NCBI GenBank assembly: GCA_035461525.1
Contig: DATHVD010000087.1
Span: 1-64,000, forward strand
Source of the DNA: JAIBJN01 sp035461525
GTDB lineage: Bacteria; Actinomycetota; Thermoleophilia; Gaiellales; Gaiellaceae
Length of the DNA: 64,000 bases
Direction: 5' to 3'
Shown: in pieces, positions 1 through 8,051 of the stretch
How the letters are laid out: each line of letters opens with the position of its first letter
Numbering within the stretch: the first letter of the stretch is position 1
Made by a program: the position numbers and the translations under genes
Notes under the pieces: generated by a model
Told to the model about the DNA's origin: nothing
Database searches by the model: none
The model's input: only the letters and a program-made list of their open reading frames with translations

Positions 1-11
1 GTCCGGCTCCC

Positions 12-17
12 TACGAT
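12..17 (+). promoter_or_regulatory. -10 element TACGAT of a leaderless argS transcript
   Basis: TACGAT lies 7 nt before the argS GTG. This spacing puts the predicted transcription start at or next to the start codon, and no Shine-Dalgarno sequence is present. It is one of many such boxes in the window. Confidence 0.5.
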
Positions 18-24
18 ACGGGGC

Positions 25-1551
25 GTGGAAACGAGCGCAACAGCCCGGACGGCCCTCGAGCGCCTGGAGGAGGAGCTGGCGCGGATCGCCGGCGCCCCGG
101 TCGTCCTCGAGCGGCCGGCGAAGGCGGAGCACGGGGACTACGCGACGAACGTCGCACTTCGGCTTGCCGGTGTTCAGAAGCGCCCGCCGCTCGAGCTGGC
201 GGCGGAGCTGGCGGAGGCGGCGGTTGCGCTCCCCGGCGTCGAGCGGGCCGAGACGGCGCCTCCGGGGTTCGTCAACCTCTGGCTCGCCCCGGCCTGGTAC
301 GGGGAGGCGCTCGGCGAACTGCTCGCCGCGGGCCGAGACTACGGCGCGGGCTCGGCGACGGCACCCGAGCACGTCCAGGTGGAGATGGTCTCTGCTAACC
401 CGACGGGACCGATCACGGTCGCCGCCGCGCGGAACGGCGCCTACGGCGACTCGGTCGCGCGCCTCCTTGCCTTCGCCGGGCACCGGGTCGAGCGCGAGTA
501 CTACTACAACGACGCCGGCACGCAGATCGAGCGCTTCCGCGCGTCGGTCGAGGCCGCCCGGCGCGGGGAGGAGCCGCCCGAGGAGGGGTACGCCGGCGCC
601 TACGTCGAGGAGCTCGCCGCGCGCGGCGGCGACCCGCTCCAGCACATGCTCGGCGAGATCGCGGCGAGCCTCGAGCGCTTTCGCGTCCACTTCGACACGT
701 GGATGCGCGAGAGCGAGATCGAGTCCGAGGTCGAGGACGCGCTCGCCGCCCTCCCTACCTACGAGCGGGACGGGGCGGTCTGGGTGCGCACGTCCGAGTT
801 CGGGGACGACAAGGACCGCGTCGCCGTGCGCACGACGGGCGAGCGGACGTACTTCGCCGCCGACGCCGCCTACATCCGGCGCAAGCTCGCGCGCTTCGAC
901 CGCGCCGTCTACGTCCTCGGCGCCGACCACCACGGCTACGTCGCGCGCCTGAAGGCGCTCGCGCAGGCCTTCGGGGCCGACCCTGAGCGGATCGAGGTGC
1001 TCATCTACCAGCTCGTCCACCTCACCCGCGCCGGCGAGGTGACGAAGATGTCCAAGCGGCGCGGCGACCTCGTCACGCTCGACGAGCTCGTGGACGAGAT
1101 TGGCATCGACGCCGCCCGCTGGTACCTCGTCTCCCGCGGCCACGACCAGACGATCACGATCGACGTCGACCTCGCCCGCGAGAAGAGCGAGAAGAACCCG
1201 GTCTACTACGCGCAGTACGCGCACGCCCGCATCGCCGGCATCCTGCGGAACGCGGGCGACGCGGAGCCGTCGGCCGACCCGCCCGGGAAGCTGGCGCCGG
1301 AGGAGCGCGACCTCGTCAAGCGGCTGGCGGAGTTCCCGAACCTCGTCGCCGAGGCGACGGAGCGCCGCGGTCCGCACGCCCTGCCGACGTACGCCATCCG
1401 CCTGGCGGACGACTTCCATCGCTTCTACCACCACCACCGCGTGCTGGAGAGCGAGGAGCAGGCCTTCCGCCTGGGCCTCTGCCACGCGACGCGAGCCGTG
1501 ATCGCCCGCAGCCTCGACCTCGTCGGCGTCGACGCCCCCGACCGCATGTAA
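25..1551 (+). CDS. argS: Arginyl-tRNA synthetase with altered HIGH motif
   Basis: Charges tRNA-Arg with arginine in the cytoplasm (class I synthetase). The 508-residue protein has an N-terminal Add1-like tRNA-binding region (about 1-90), the catalytic fold opening with SANPTGP near residue 123, a canonical KMSKR at about 341-345, and a C-terminal anticodon-binding helical domain ending in the family-typical LDLVGVDAPDRM. The odd point is the signature that normally reads HxGH: here it is T131-V-A-A134, so both catalytic histidines are gone although the flanks (SANPTGP, RNGAYGD) are well kept. The GTG start is chosen because a TACGAT box at 12-17 would place transcription start at the codon. 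ArgRS family membership is certain; full activity is not shown by sequence. Confidence 0.93.
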   Translation: METSATARTALERLEEELARIAGAPVVLERPAKAEHGDYATNVALRLAGVQKRPPLELAAELAEAAVALPGVERAETAPPGFVNLWLAPAWYGEALGELLAAGRDYGAGSATAPEHVQVEMVSANPTGPITVAAARNGAYGDSVARLLAFAGHRVEREYYYNDAGTQIERFRASVEAARRGEEPPEEGYAGAYVEELAARGGDPLQHMLGEIAASLERFRVHFDTWMRESEIESEVEDALAALPTYERDGAVWVRTSEFGDDKDRVAVRTTGERTYFAADAAYIRRKLARFDRAVYVLGADHHGYVARLKALAQAFGADPERIEVLIYQLVHLTRAGEVTKMSKRRGDLVTLDELVDEIGIDAARWYLVSRGHDQTITIDVDLAREKSEKNPVYYAQYAHARIAGILRNAGDAEPSADPPGKLAPEERDLVKRLAEFPNLVAEATERRGPHALPTYAIRLADDFHRFYHHHRVLESEEQAFRLGLCHATRAVIARSLDLVGVDAPDRM

Positions 1552-1585
1552 CGAGGCCGGCTCCGGCGGCCTGGAGCGTCCCGTG

Positions 1586-1622
1586 CGGACGTGCCCCGGG
1601 GTCAGACCCCGGGCCGTGTCCG
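1586..1622. repeat. GGGGTC-A-GACCCC hairpin repeat, copy 1
   Basis: A 9-bp perfect inverted repeat (CCCGGGGTC, central A, GACCCCGGG; 1595-1613) sits inside outer arms CGGAC/GTCCG. The element resembles REP-type intergenic palindromes. A near-identical copy follows about 125 bp downstream and two relatives flank the region after dinB. Confidence 0.75.
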
Positions 1623-1710
1623 GAGGGGACGGTGTTCCGCCGCTGGAGCCCGTGAGGCCTGGCACTCCAGGTACGGCCTCGGTGGGATGGGGGCGGGCGG
1701 GCGTCCCCCG

Positions 1711-1747
1711 CGGACGTGCCCCGGGGTCAGACCCCGGGCCGTGACCG
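1711..1747. repeat. GGGGTC-A-GACCCC hairpin repeat, copy 2
   Basis: Same core as copy 1 (1720-1738). The flank GTGACCGG replaces GTGTCCGG. Copies 1 and 2 lie in a stretch after argS (1552-1829) in which I see no convincing gene. Confidence 0.75.
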
Positions 1748-1829
1748 GAGAGGGCGACGATCGTCCAAAGCGGGCGTACTCGTCGAGGCTCCGGCCGGAT
1801 GACGTCGGGGGGACTCCGCCGGAGTTTGG

Positions 1830-2145
1830 TCAGCCGCGCTCGAGCGGCGTCCGTGGGCGGACCGGCCGCGCGTCCGGGAAGCCGGGCAGATCCCGTGGCG
1901 GGCACCGCGGATCGCCCTCGTCGCCGAGGCGATAGGCCTCCACGAAGTAGACGAAGCGGTCGAGGTCGATCACGTACCCGCCGCCGCGCTCAGCGCCTCT
2001 CTCTCGGCGGGCCCTACGGGGTAGCAGGCGTACATCCCCGGATCGCCTTCGGAGGAGCCGAAGAGCCCTGCGGAGATCGTCTGCGTCGCTGCCTTCGAGC
2101 GGCCACTCGGCGACGAGCTTCTCTCCGGGATCCCGCTTGAGCAGC
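1830..2145 (-). pseudogene. Broken small conserved protein (DUF7683-like)
   Basis: Reading the minus strand, three coding-like pieces follow each other in two frames. They are an N-terminal part containing DPGEKLVAEWPLEG, a middle part containing GDPGMYACYPVGPAEREAL in another frame, and a C-terminal part containing YVIDLDRFVYFVEAYRLGDE back in the first frame, ending at TGA 1830-1832. The order and the CYPV / DLDRxxYFVEAY wording recall small DUF7683-type proteins, which I name from memory only. Two compensating frame changes and no clear start codon argue for a decayed gene, though sequencing errors could also do this. It lies just downstream of khtT and would overlap its end. Confidence 0.45.
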
Positions 2146-2148
2146 CGC

Positions 2149-2679
2149 TCAGTCCTCCGGCGTCGAAGCGGGCGCCGCCTCGTCGAAGTCGCCCTCCGCG
2201 AGGAGCTTGCGGAACGCGGGGTACTGGCCCATGCGGCCGACGGTGACGAGGGTGTCGCCGCGCAGGATCACGTCCGTGGGCTGCGCGCCGGGAACAGGTT
2301 CCGGCTCGCGGAGGATGGCGATGATCGTGATCCCCGTGCGCTGGCGGAAGCCGCACTCGGCGAGCGTCCTGCCGATCGCCGGGCTGTCGTCGGGCACGGG
2401 CACCCACTCGATCGCGAGCTCGCCGAAGGCCATCTCCAGCTCCTCGACGACCTTCGGCCGCTCGTAGGCGCCGCCGATGAGGGCGCCGATCTGGCGCGCC
2501 TCGTCGTCCTCGAGCTGGATCACGGCGGTCGGCTCGTCGTCGTCGGCGCGCGCGAAGAAGTAGATCTCGCGCAGGCCCTCGTTGTGGAGGATCACGATCA
2601 GCCGGCCGCCGTGCGCGGTCTCGCAGCTGTACCTGACGCCGACGCCGGGCAGGCGCGTCTCACGGACCTCGTGGGCCAT
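2149..2679 (-). CDS. khtT: Cation:proton antiporter regulatory subunit, TrkA-C domain (KhtT-like)
   Basis: A 176-residue soluble protein. The N-terminal half (about 1-75) is poorly typed. The C-terminal half is a TrkA-C/RCK-C ligand-binding domain with DVILRGDTLVTVGRMGQ near residue 140. In Bacillus the KhtT subunit gates the KhtU K+/H+ antiporter in response to c-di-AMP and pH; the same role is inferred here. The gene starts inside the last 20 nt of khtU, so the two are translationally coupled. Ligand specificity cannot be read from the sequence. Confidence 0.82.
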   Translation of the reverse strand: MAHEVRETRLPGVGVRYSCETAHGGRLIVILHNEGLREIYFFARADDDEPTAVIQLEDDEARQIGALIGGAYERPKVVEELEMAFGELAIEWVPVPDDSPAIGRTLAECGFRQRTGITIIAILREPEPVPGAQPTDVILRGDTLVTVGRMGQYPAFRKLLAEGDFDEAAPASTPED

Positions 2680-3868
2680 ACGTCCCTCCTTGGGATCTCA
2701 GTGTAGGACGGCCGGGGAAGAGCGCCCGGCCCAGGCGCTTGGACTCCTTCATGAGCACGACGCCGACCACGGCCGTGGCCAGCACGTAGAGGCCGGCGAA
2801 CGCCGTCAGGTCGGTGCGGACGGCCGAGTCGATGGCCTCGTTCCGTGAGGCGAGCTGGGCGACGATGATGGTGAACTCGCCGTGGGCGACGAGCGCCGTG
2901 CCCACGTTGAGGCTCTGGCGCGGAGTGAAGCCGCCGACCCTGCCTGCGGCATAGCCGCCCCCGATCTTGCCGACGAGCGTGACGCCGACGGCGAGCGCGA
3001 CGAGCCAGCCGACCGACCCGAGCGCGCCCACGTCGATCGTCAGCCCGAAGACGAAGAAGAAGAGCGCCGCGAAGACGTCCCGGAAGCCGAGGAAGCGCTC
3101 CTCGATCTCGGCCCGGACCGACGTCTCCGAGAGCATGACGCCGGCCATGAGCGCGCCGATAGCCTCGGAGAGCCCGAGCTCCTCCGAGGCGGCGGAGAGG
3201 CCGACGACGAGCGCGACCGTGAAGAGGAGGAAGAACTCGCGCGGCATCGCGTCGAGGAGCCGGTCGACCGGCCGGGAGAGCCAGCGGGAGGCTGCGAGGG
3301 CGAGGAGGATGAAGCCCAGGGCCTTGCCGACGAGGACGAGGGTCGAGGCGACGTCCGCGCCGCCGCCCGAGGCGAAGCCGAGCACGAACGCGATCGCGAG
3401 GTCCTCGAAGACGAGGATGGCGAGGACGAGGATCGTCTCCTCGTCGGCGAGCCGGCGGAAGTCGATCAGGCCCTTGACGGTGACCGCGCTCGACGAGATG
3501 TAGATCGCCGCGCCGAGCAGGATCGCCGGAAAGCCGGGCCCGAACGCGAGGATGCCGACGGCGAGCCCCAGGCTCGCGTTGACGACGAGGTCGATCGTGC
3601 CCCCGAGCCCGAAGTGGCGTCCGGACTCGAGCAGGCGCTTGAGGCTGAACTCGAGGCCGAGGAAGAAGAGGAGGAAGATGACGCCGAGCTCGGCGAGGAA
3701 CTCGGTCACCTCCGACGGGGAGACGAGGGTGAGGATCTCCGGCTCGTTGGGGCCGAGCAGGAGCCCGGCGAAGATGTATGCCGGGATCGCCGAGAGCCCG
3801 AAGCGGCTCGCCGCGAGGCCGAGGACGGCCAGCACGCCGACCGTCACGGCCAGCTCGGCGAGCGTCAT
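2660..3868 (-). CDS. khtU: CPA2-family K+/H+ (Na+/H+) antiporter membrane subunit (KhtU/KefB-like)
   Basis: A 402-residue polytopic membrane protein with about 12 hydrophobic segments, expected to exchange K+ (or Na+) for H+ across the cytoplasmic membrane. Family features include an early AGLLLGPNEPEIL segment near residue 38, LGVIFLLFFLGLEFSL near 65, and the discontinuous-helix region LVFEDLAIAF around 150. It has no C-terminal TrkA-N domain, which fits a partner encoded separately by the overlapping khtT. It is transcribed away from the truncated NhaP2-like gene. Confidence 0.85.
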   Translation of the reverse strand: MTLAELAVTVGVLAVLGLAASRFGLSAIPAYIFAGLLLGPNEPEILTLVSPSEVTEFLAELGVIFLLFFLGLEFSLKRLLESGRHFGLGGTIDLVVNASLGLAVGILAFGPGFPAILLGAAIYISSSAVTVKGLIDFRRLADEETILVLAILVFEDLAIAFVLGFASGGGADVASTLVLVGKALGFILLALAASRWLSRPVDRLLDAMPREFFLLFTVALVVGLSAASEELGLSEAIGALMAGVMLSETSVRAEIEERFLGFRDVFAALFFFVFGLTIDVGALGSVGWLVALAVGVTLVGKIGGGYAAGRVGGFTPRQSLNVGTALVAHGEFTIIVAQLASRNEAIDSAVRTDLTAFAGLYVLATAVVGVVLMKESKRLGRALFPGRPTLRSQGGTYGPRGP

Positions 3869-3950
3869 CCGCGGCGTCTCCGCACGGGGCGATCCTAAGT
3901 CAGCGCCCGGCCCTCGCCCAGCGTCGGATAGCGTCTCGGCGCCCTACGGC

Positions 3951-4628
3951 GTGGACGACCTGCTGCTCCTGCTCGTCCGGGAGCTCGGGCTCGCGTTCGG
4001 CGTCGTCCTCGGCCTGCTCGTCTTCCCGAGCCACCTCGGGCCCGTCGTCCTCTCCGGCCTCGCGCTCGCCGGCGTCCTCACGTTCGTCGCGCGCCCGATC
4101 GCGGTCTGGGCCTGCACGGCGTTCCAGGGCCTCAGCACGGCCGAGCGGAGCCTCGTGGCCTGGGCGGGCCTGCGTGGGGCGGTGCCGATCGTCCTCGCCA
4201 CGTTCGCGCTCTCCGCAAACGTGGCCGAGAGCGACACGCTCTTCAACGCGGTCTTCTTCGTCGTCCTCGTCTCCGCGCTGCTCCAGGGCCCGACCTTCGA
4301 GCCCCTCGCGCGCCGGCTCGGCCTCTCCACGGAGTCCGGGCCGTTCTTCGAGCCCCCGATCGAGGCCGGAGTCGTTCGGAGCCTCGGCGGCGAGATGGTG
4401 GAGTTCTCGGCCGAGCCGGGCGACGCGATCGTGGGCCGGCCCGGCCGCGATCTCGGCCTGCCGGCCGAGGCCGTCGTCGCGCTCATCGTCCGCGGCGACG
4501 AGGCGATCCCCCAGCGGGGCAGCACGGTGGTCGCCACCGGCGACCGCCTCTACCTGCTCACGCGGGGACGGGCCGACCTCCTCGAGCCGGTGATCGCCTC
4601 CTGGCGGGACGGGGACATAGAGCCCTAG
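3951..4628 (+). pseudogene. Internally deleted NhaP2/CvrA-type K+/H+ antiporter
   Basis: The 225-residue product keeps only a short leading hydrophobic piece, the last CPA1 membrane segments (including AWAGLRGAVPIVLATFAL, which carries the essential arginine) and a C-terminal TrkA-C domain (about 145-222). Intact NhaP2 proteins are about 490-500 residues, so roughly half the transporter, including the ion-binding aspartates, is absent. The GTG at 3951 is the first in-frame start after the divergent khtU. A fused start (DDLLLLLVRELGL) joins directly to late helices, suggesting internal deletion rather than simple 5-prime loss. Its stop overlaps the stop of the facing lipoprotein gene. Confidence 0.7.
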
Positions 4629-5161
4629 CGCGGGCCGGGACCTCGCACCCGGCAGTCCTCGTTCGCCTCCACCGCCTCCAGCAGCGCCGGGCCGCCCTCC
4701 AGCCCGCGCAGCCCCTCGAGCGCGTCCCCCAGCTCGTCGCCGAGGCCCGCGATCCGCTCGATCGCGTCGGAGAGGCCGGCGACGAGCTCCTGCAGCGATC
4801 CCGCCGAGTCGAGCTGCGCGCGGACGTCCTCCACGAGCGCCTCGATGTCCGTCGCCAGCGCATCCGCGACCGCGGCGGCCTCCTCGCCGGCCTCGCCCGC
4901 CGGCGGCCTGAGCGTGCGGAGGTGGTCGGCCAGCGCCTCCGTGGCCTCGAGCGTCTCGGCGACGGCCGACCGGACCGTCTCGGGGCTCAAATCGGGAGAA
5001 ACCAGAAGCTCGCTCGCGACGCCGTCGAGGGATGCGCGCCACTCAGCGGCTCCCGAGCAGAGGTCGTCCGCCCAGGCCTCCTCCGCGGACTGCGACTCGC
5101 CGCCGCAGCCTCCGGCGAGGAGGAGCAGCGCGAGCGGGATCACCAGGATGGCGCGCCTCAC
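4625..5161 (-). CDS. Putative lipoprotein, helical
   Basis: The 178-residue protein starts with a lipoprotein signal (hydrophobic run ILVIPLALLLLAGGC; lipobox AGGC at about residues 17-20), so it should be exported and anchored by its cysteine. The mature part is helical and acidic, with two cysteines (DDLCSGA and NEDC near the C terminus) that could form a disulphide. A TATAAC box 7 nt upstream of the GTG suggests a leaderless transcript. No function is recognised. The stop codon overlaps that of the convergent antiporter remnant. Confidence 0.78.
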   Translation of the reverse strand: MRRAILVIPLALLLLAGGCGGESQSAEEAWADDLCSGAAEWRASLDGVASELLVSPDLSPETVRSAVAETLEATEALADHLRTLRPPAGEAGEEAAAVADALATDIEALVEDVRAQLDSAGSLQELVAGLSDAIERIAGLGDELGDALEGLRGLEGGPALLEAVEANEDCRVRGPGPR

Positions 5162-5169
5162 AGGCCTCG

Positions 5170-5796
5170 TTATATCCAGCCGAGCTCGCTGAACTCCGGC
5201 ATGCCGCGGTGCCAGACGGCCCAGACCCCCAGGAGCACGGTCACGAGCGCGAGCGCGCCGGCGCAGGCCCGGGTGACGGGCCCCGGCCGGGTGAGGGCGA
5301 GCCAGCCGAATACCGCCAGGGCAGGAGGCATGAGCCACCACGTCTGCCCCTCGACGCCGCTCGTGAAGAGCGTGAAGCCCACGAGCACGGCGACGAGGAC
5401 GACGGCGGCAAGGTTCCCGTGCGGCGCTCTCGACCACGCGCGTTCCGCCAGGCAGAAGGCGAGCATCAGCCCCAGGAGGCCGACGTGCCACTCGACGTGG
5501 CTGAACTCCTCGTCCCAGAAGTACGCGACGCGGTCCGCCTCGCCGGAGAGCCCTTCCTCGTTCCGGATCGAGTTCGCGGCCAGGTGGAGGCCGTGCCCGT
5601 CCACGTAGGCGATGCCGGCGACGAGGGCGAGGAGGAGCACGCCTCCGGACGCCTCGAGGCCGACGAGCACCGCGGCCGCGGCGCCGACGACGGCGAACGG
5701 CGTCGCCAGGTCGATCCAGTCGCTCCAGCCGCCCGCGAGCGCAGGCGCATGGTGGAACACCGCGACGGCGACCGCGAAGGCCACGAGGGCGCGCAC
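5170..5796 (-). CDS. Polytopic membrane protein with conserved His/Asp motif
   Basis: 208 residues with about six hydrophobic segments. Between segments 3 and 4 it carries DGHGLHLAANS followed by YFWDEEFSHVEWH, a histidine/acidic pattern that resembles membrane metal-hydrolase sites (for example the CREST superfamily), but I cannot assign it. A TAGGCT box at 5803-5808 (minus strand) lies 6 nt upstream of the GTG start, indicating leaderless transcription. Its stop codon is 8 nt upstream of the lipoprotein start, so the two may be co-expressed. Confidence 0.72.
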   Translation of the reverse strand: MRALVAFAVAVAVFHHAPALAGGWSDWIDLATPFAVVGAAAAVLVGLEASGGVLLLALVAGIAYVDGHGLHLAANSIRNEEGLSGEADRVAYFWDEEFSHVEWHVGLLGLMLAFCLAERAWSRAPHGNLAAVVLVAVLVGFTLFTSGVEGQTWWLMPPALAVFGWLALTRPGPVTRACAGALALVTVLLGVWAVWHRGMPEFSELGWI

Positions 5797-5845
5797 GGGA
5801 GGAGCCTAGACGCGCGACCGGAGGACGCCTCGAACGCGGGTGTCG

Positions 5846-5851
5846 TAGGAT
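5846..5851 (+). promoter_or_regulatory. -10 element TAGGAT of leaderless glpX
   Basis: TAGGAT ends 6 nt before the glpX GTG at 5858 and there is no ribosome-binding site. This supports the GTG rather than the ATG at 5861 as the start. Confidence 0.5.
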
Positions 5852-5857
5852 GCCCGC

Positions 5858-6853
5858 GTGATGGCCGACGGCGTCGTTCCCGACAGGAACCTCGCTCTCG
5901 AGCTCGTCCGCGTGACCGAGGCGGCTGCCCTCGGCTGCGGCCGCTGGATCGGGCGGGGGGACAAGATCGCCGCCGACCAGGCGGCTGTCGACGCCATGCG
6001 CGCGATGCTGGACACCGTCTCGATGAGCGGCGTCGTCGTCATCGGCGAGGGGGAGAAGGACGAGGCGCCGATGCTGTACAACGGCGAGGAGGTCGGAAAC
6101 GGCCAGCCGCCCGAGGTGGACGTCGCCGTCGACCCGCTCGAGGGGACGCGCCTCACCTCCGTCGGCCAGCCGAACGCGATCGCTGTCATCGCCGTCGCCG
6201 AGCGCGGGACGATGCTCTTCCCGGGCGCCGCCGTCTACATGGACAAGCTCGTCGGCGGCCCCGAAGTCGCGGACGCCCTCGACATCGACGCCTCGCCGGG
6301 GGAGAACGTCGAGCGGGCCGCAAAGGCCAGAGGCGTGCGCCCGAGCGAGATCGCCGTCGTCGTCCTCGACCGCGAGCGGAACCAGACCGCGATCGAAAGC
6401 CTCCGTGAGGCGGGCGCCAAGGTCAACCTGATCACGGACGGCGACGTCGCCCCCGCGATCGCCGCCGCCCGGCCGGGAACCGGCGTCGACCTGATGCTCG
6501 GGATCGGCGGCACGCCCGAGGGCGTGATCGCGGCCGCCGCCGTGAAGGCGCTCGGCGGCGTCGTCCTCGGCCGTCTCTGGCCGCGGAACGACGAGGAGCG
6601 GCAGGCGCTCGTCGACGCCGGCTACGACCCCGACCGCGTGCTCGGGACGGACGACCTCGTCGGCGGGGACAACGTCTTCGTCGCCGCGACCGGCGTCACG
6701 GACGGTGCGCTCCTCCGCGGCGTCCGCTACACCCGCGGCGGCGCAATGACGGACTCGATCGTCATGCGCTCCCGCTCGGGAACGGTGCGCCGCGTCGAGG
6801 CGCAGCACGCCCTCGACAAGCTCGAGCGCTTCTCCGGCCGCGAGTACCGCTAG
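5858..6853 (+). CDS. glpX: Class II fructose-1,6-bisphosphatase
   Basis: Hydrolyses fructose 1,6-bisphosphate to fructose 6-phosphate in gluconeogenesis. The 331-residue length matches the family. All metal/active-site motifs are intact: GRGDK followed by the metal-ligand Asp (IAAD), GEGEKDEAPM, VDPLEGT, DGDV and GIGGTPEGV with the catalytic/metal Glu. It is convergent with a class I aldolase, the preceding enzyme of gluconeogenesis, with only 3 nt between stops. This intact copy is the reference for the divergent paralogue at 27.3-28.3 kb. Confidence 0.96.
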   Translation: MMADGVVPDRNLALELVRVTEAAALGCGRWIGRGDKIAADQAAVDAMRAMLDTVSMSGVVVIGEGEKDEAPMLYNGEEVGNGQPPEVDVAVDPLEGTRLTSVGQPNAIAVIAVAERGTMLFPGAAVYMDKLVGGPEVADALDIDASPGENVERAAKARGVRPSEIAVVVLDRERNQTAIESLREAGAKVNLITDGDVAPAIAAARPGTGVDLMLGIGGTPEGVIAAAAVKALGGVVLGRLWPRNDEERQALVDAGYDPDRVLGTDDLVGGDNVFVAATGVTDGALLRGVRYTRGGAMTDSIVMRSRSGTVRRVEAQHALDKLERFSGREYR

Positions 6854-6856
6854 CCC

Positions 6857-7885
6857 CTACGCGGCGGCCAGCTCCTTCTCCATCTCGGGCGTGTAGCTGC
6901 CGCTGCGGGCGGCGCCGTTCAGGCGCGCGCGGTGCGCGAGCGCGTCCTGGGCGGCACGCACGTTCGCCTCGTCGCCCTTCCACGCCTTCAGCGACGGCGC
7001 CTGGAGCGCCCGTCCGTAGGAGAAGGAGAGCTCCCACGGCTGCGGCCCCACGGCGTTCATCGCGTTCAGGTTGGCGGTCGCCTGCTCGTCGCTCTGGCCG
7101 CCGGAGAGGAAGACGATGCCGGGGACGGCGGCGGGGACGACGCCCTTGAAGCAGCGGATCGTCTTCTCGGCTACCTCCTCCGGGCCGGCCTGCTCGGGGC
7201 AGTCCTTGCCGGAGATGACCATGTTCGGCTTCAGCAGCATCCCCTCGAAGACAATCCGCTGCGAGAAGAGCTCGTTGAAGACCGCCTGGAGCGTGGCCTC
7301 GGTCACCTCGTAACAGCGGTCGATCGCGTGGTCGCCGTCCATCAGCACCTCGGGCTCCACGATGGGGACGAGGCCGGCCTCCTGCGAAAGCGCGGCGAAG
7401 CGCCCGAGGGCGTGCGCGTTCACGTGGATGCAGTACGCGCTCGGGCGACCGTCGCCGATGTCGATGACGGCGCGCCACTTCGTGAACCTCGCGCCCAGCT
7501 CCCGGTACTCGGCGAGCCGCTCGCGCAGGCCGTCGAGGCCCTCGGTCACCTTCTCGCCCTCGGCGCCGGCGAGCGCCTTCGCGCCCATGTCCACCTTGAT
7601 GCCGGGGATCGAGCCCGCGTCCTCGAGCACCTTCGTGAAGGGGACGCCGTCGCGGCTGGACTGGCGGATCGTCTCGTCGTAGAGGATGACGCCCGAGACG
7701 TGGTCGCCGAGCCCCGCGGTCGTGAAGAGCAGCTCGCGGTAGGCGCGCCTGTTCTCCTCGGTGGACTCGACGTCGATCGACTTCAGGCGCTTCTGGATCG
7801 TTCCCGTGCTCTCGTCCGCCGCGAGGATCCCCTTCCCGGGCGCGACGAGCTTGCGCGCGATCTCGTGCAGCGTTTCGTCAGCCAT
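6857..7885 (-). CDS. Class I fructose-bisphosphate aldolase
   Basis: Interconverts fructose 1,6-bisphosphate with dihydroxyacetone phosphate and glyceraldehyde 3-phosphate through a Schiff base. The 342-residue protein is of the animal/plant-type class I family. GILAADES lies near residue 19 and the Schiff-base lysine lies in GMLLKPNMV at about 215-225, with SGGQSDEQA downstream. The ATG at 7885 is chosen because AGAGGAG stands 7 nt upstream. Class I aldolase of this type is less common in bacteria than class II. Facing glpX suggests a gluconeogenic pair. Confidence 0.93.
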   Translation of the reverse strand: MADETLHEIARKLVAPGKGILAADESTGTIQKRLKSIDVESTEENRRAYRELLFTTAGLGDHVSGVILYDETIRQSSRDGVPFTKVLEDAGSIPGIKVDMGAKALAGAEGEKVTEGLDGLRERLAEYRELGARFTKWRAVIDIGDGRPSAYCIHVNAHALGRFAALSQEAGLVPIVEPEVLMDGDHAIDRCYEVTEATLQAVFNELFSQRIVFEGMLLKPNMVISGKDCPEQAGPEEVAEKTIRCFKGVVPAAVPGIVFLSGGQSDEQATANLNAMNAVGPQPWELSFSYGRALQAPSLKAWKGDEANVRAAQDALAHRARLNGAARSGSYTPEMEKELAAA

Positions 7886-7984
7886 GGCAGCTCCTCTCAG
7901 GGTTCTCCGGCTTCCAGTATTCCATGACCTTCCTTCCCGGACGGGGCGGCGGCCATGCTCTCTGCGCGGCGTCCGCGGTACTCC

Positions 7985-8012
7985 TTGCGGAAGCTGTGCC
8001 TTCCGCCATAAT
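7985..8012 (+). promoter_or_regulatory. Putative sigma-70-type promoter for the LVIVD/PA gene
   Basis: TTGCGG (7985-7990), a 16-bp spacer and CATAAT (8007-8012) stand about 40 nt upstream of the ATG at 8052, which has its own AGGGGG ribosome-binding site. The assignment rests on consensus similarity only. Confidence 0.4.
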
Positions 8013-8051
8013 CCTCTCTTCAACCGGGGGTAAGACGAAGGGGGACACACC

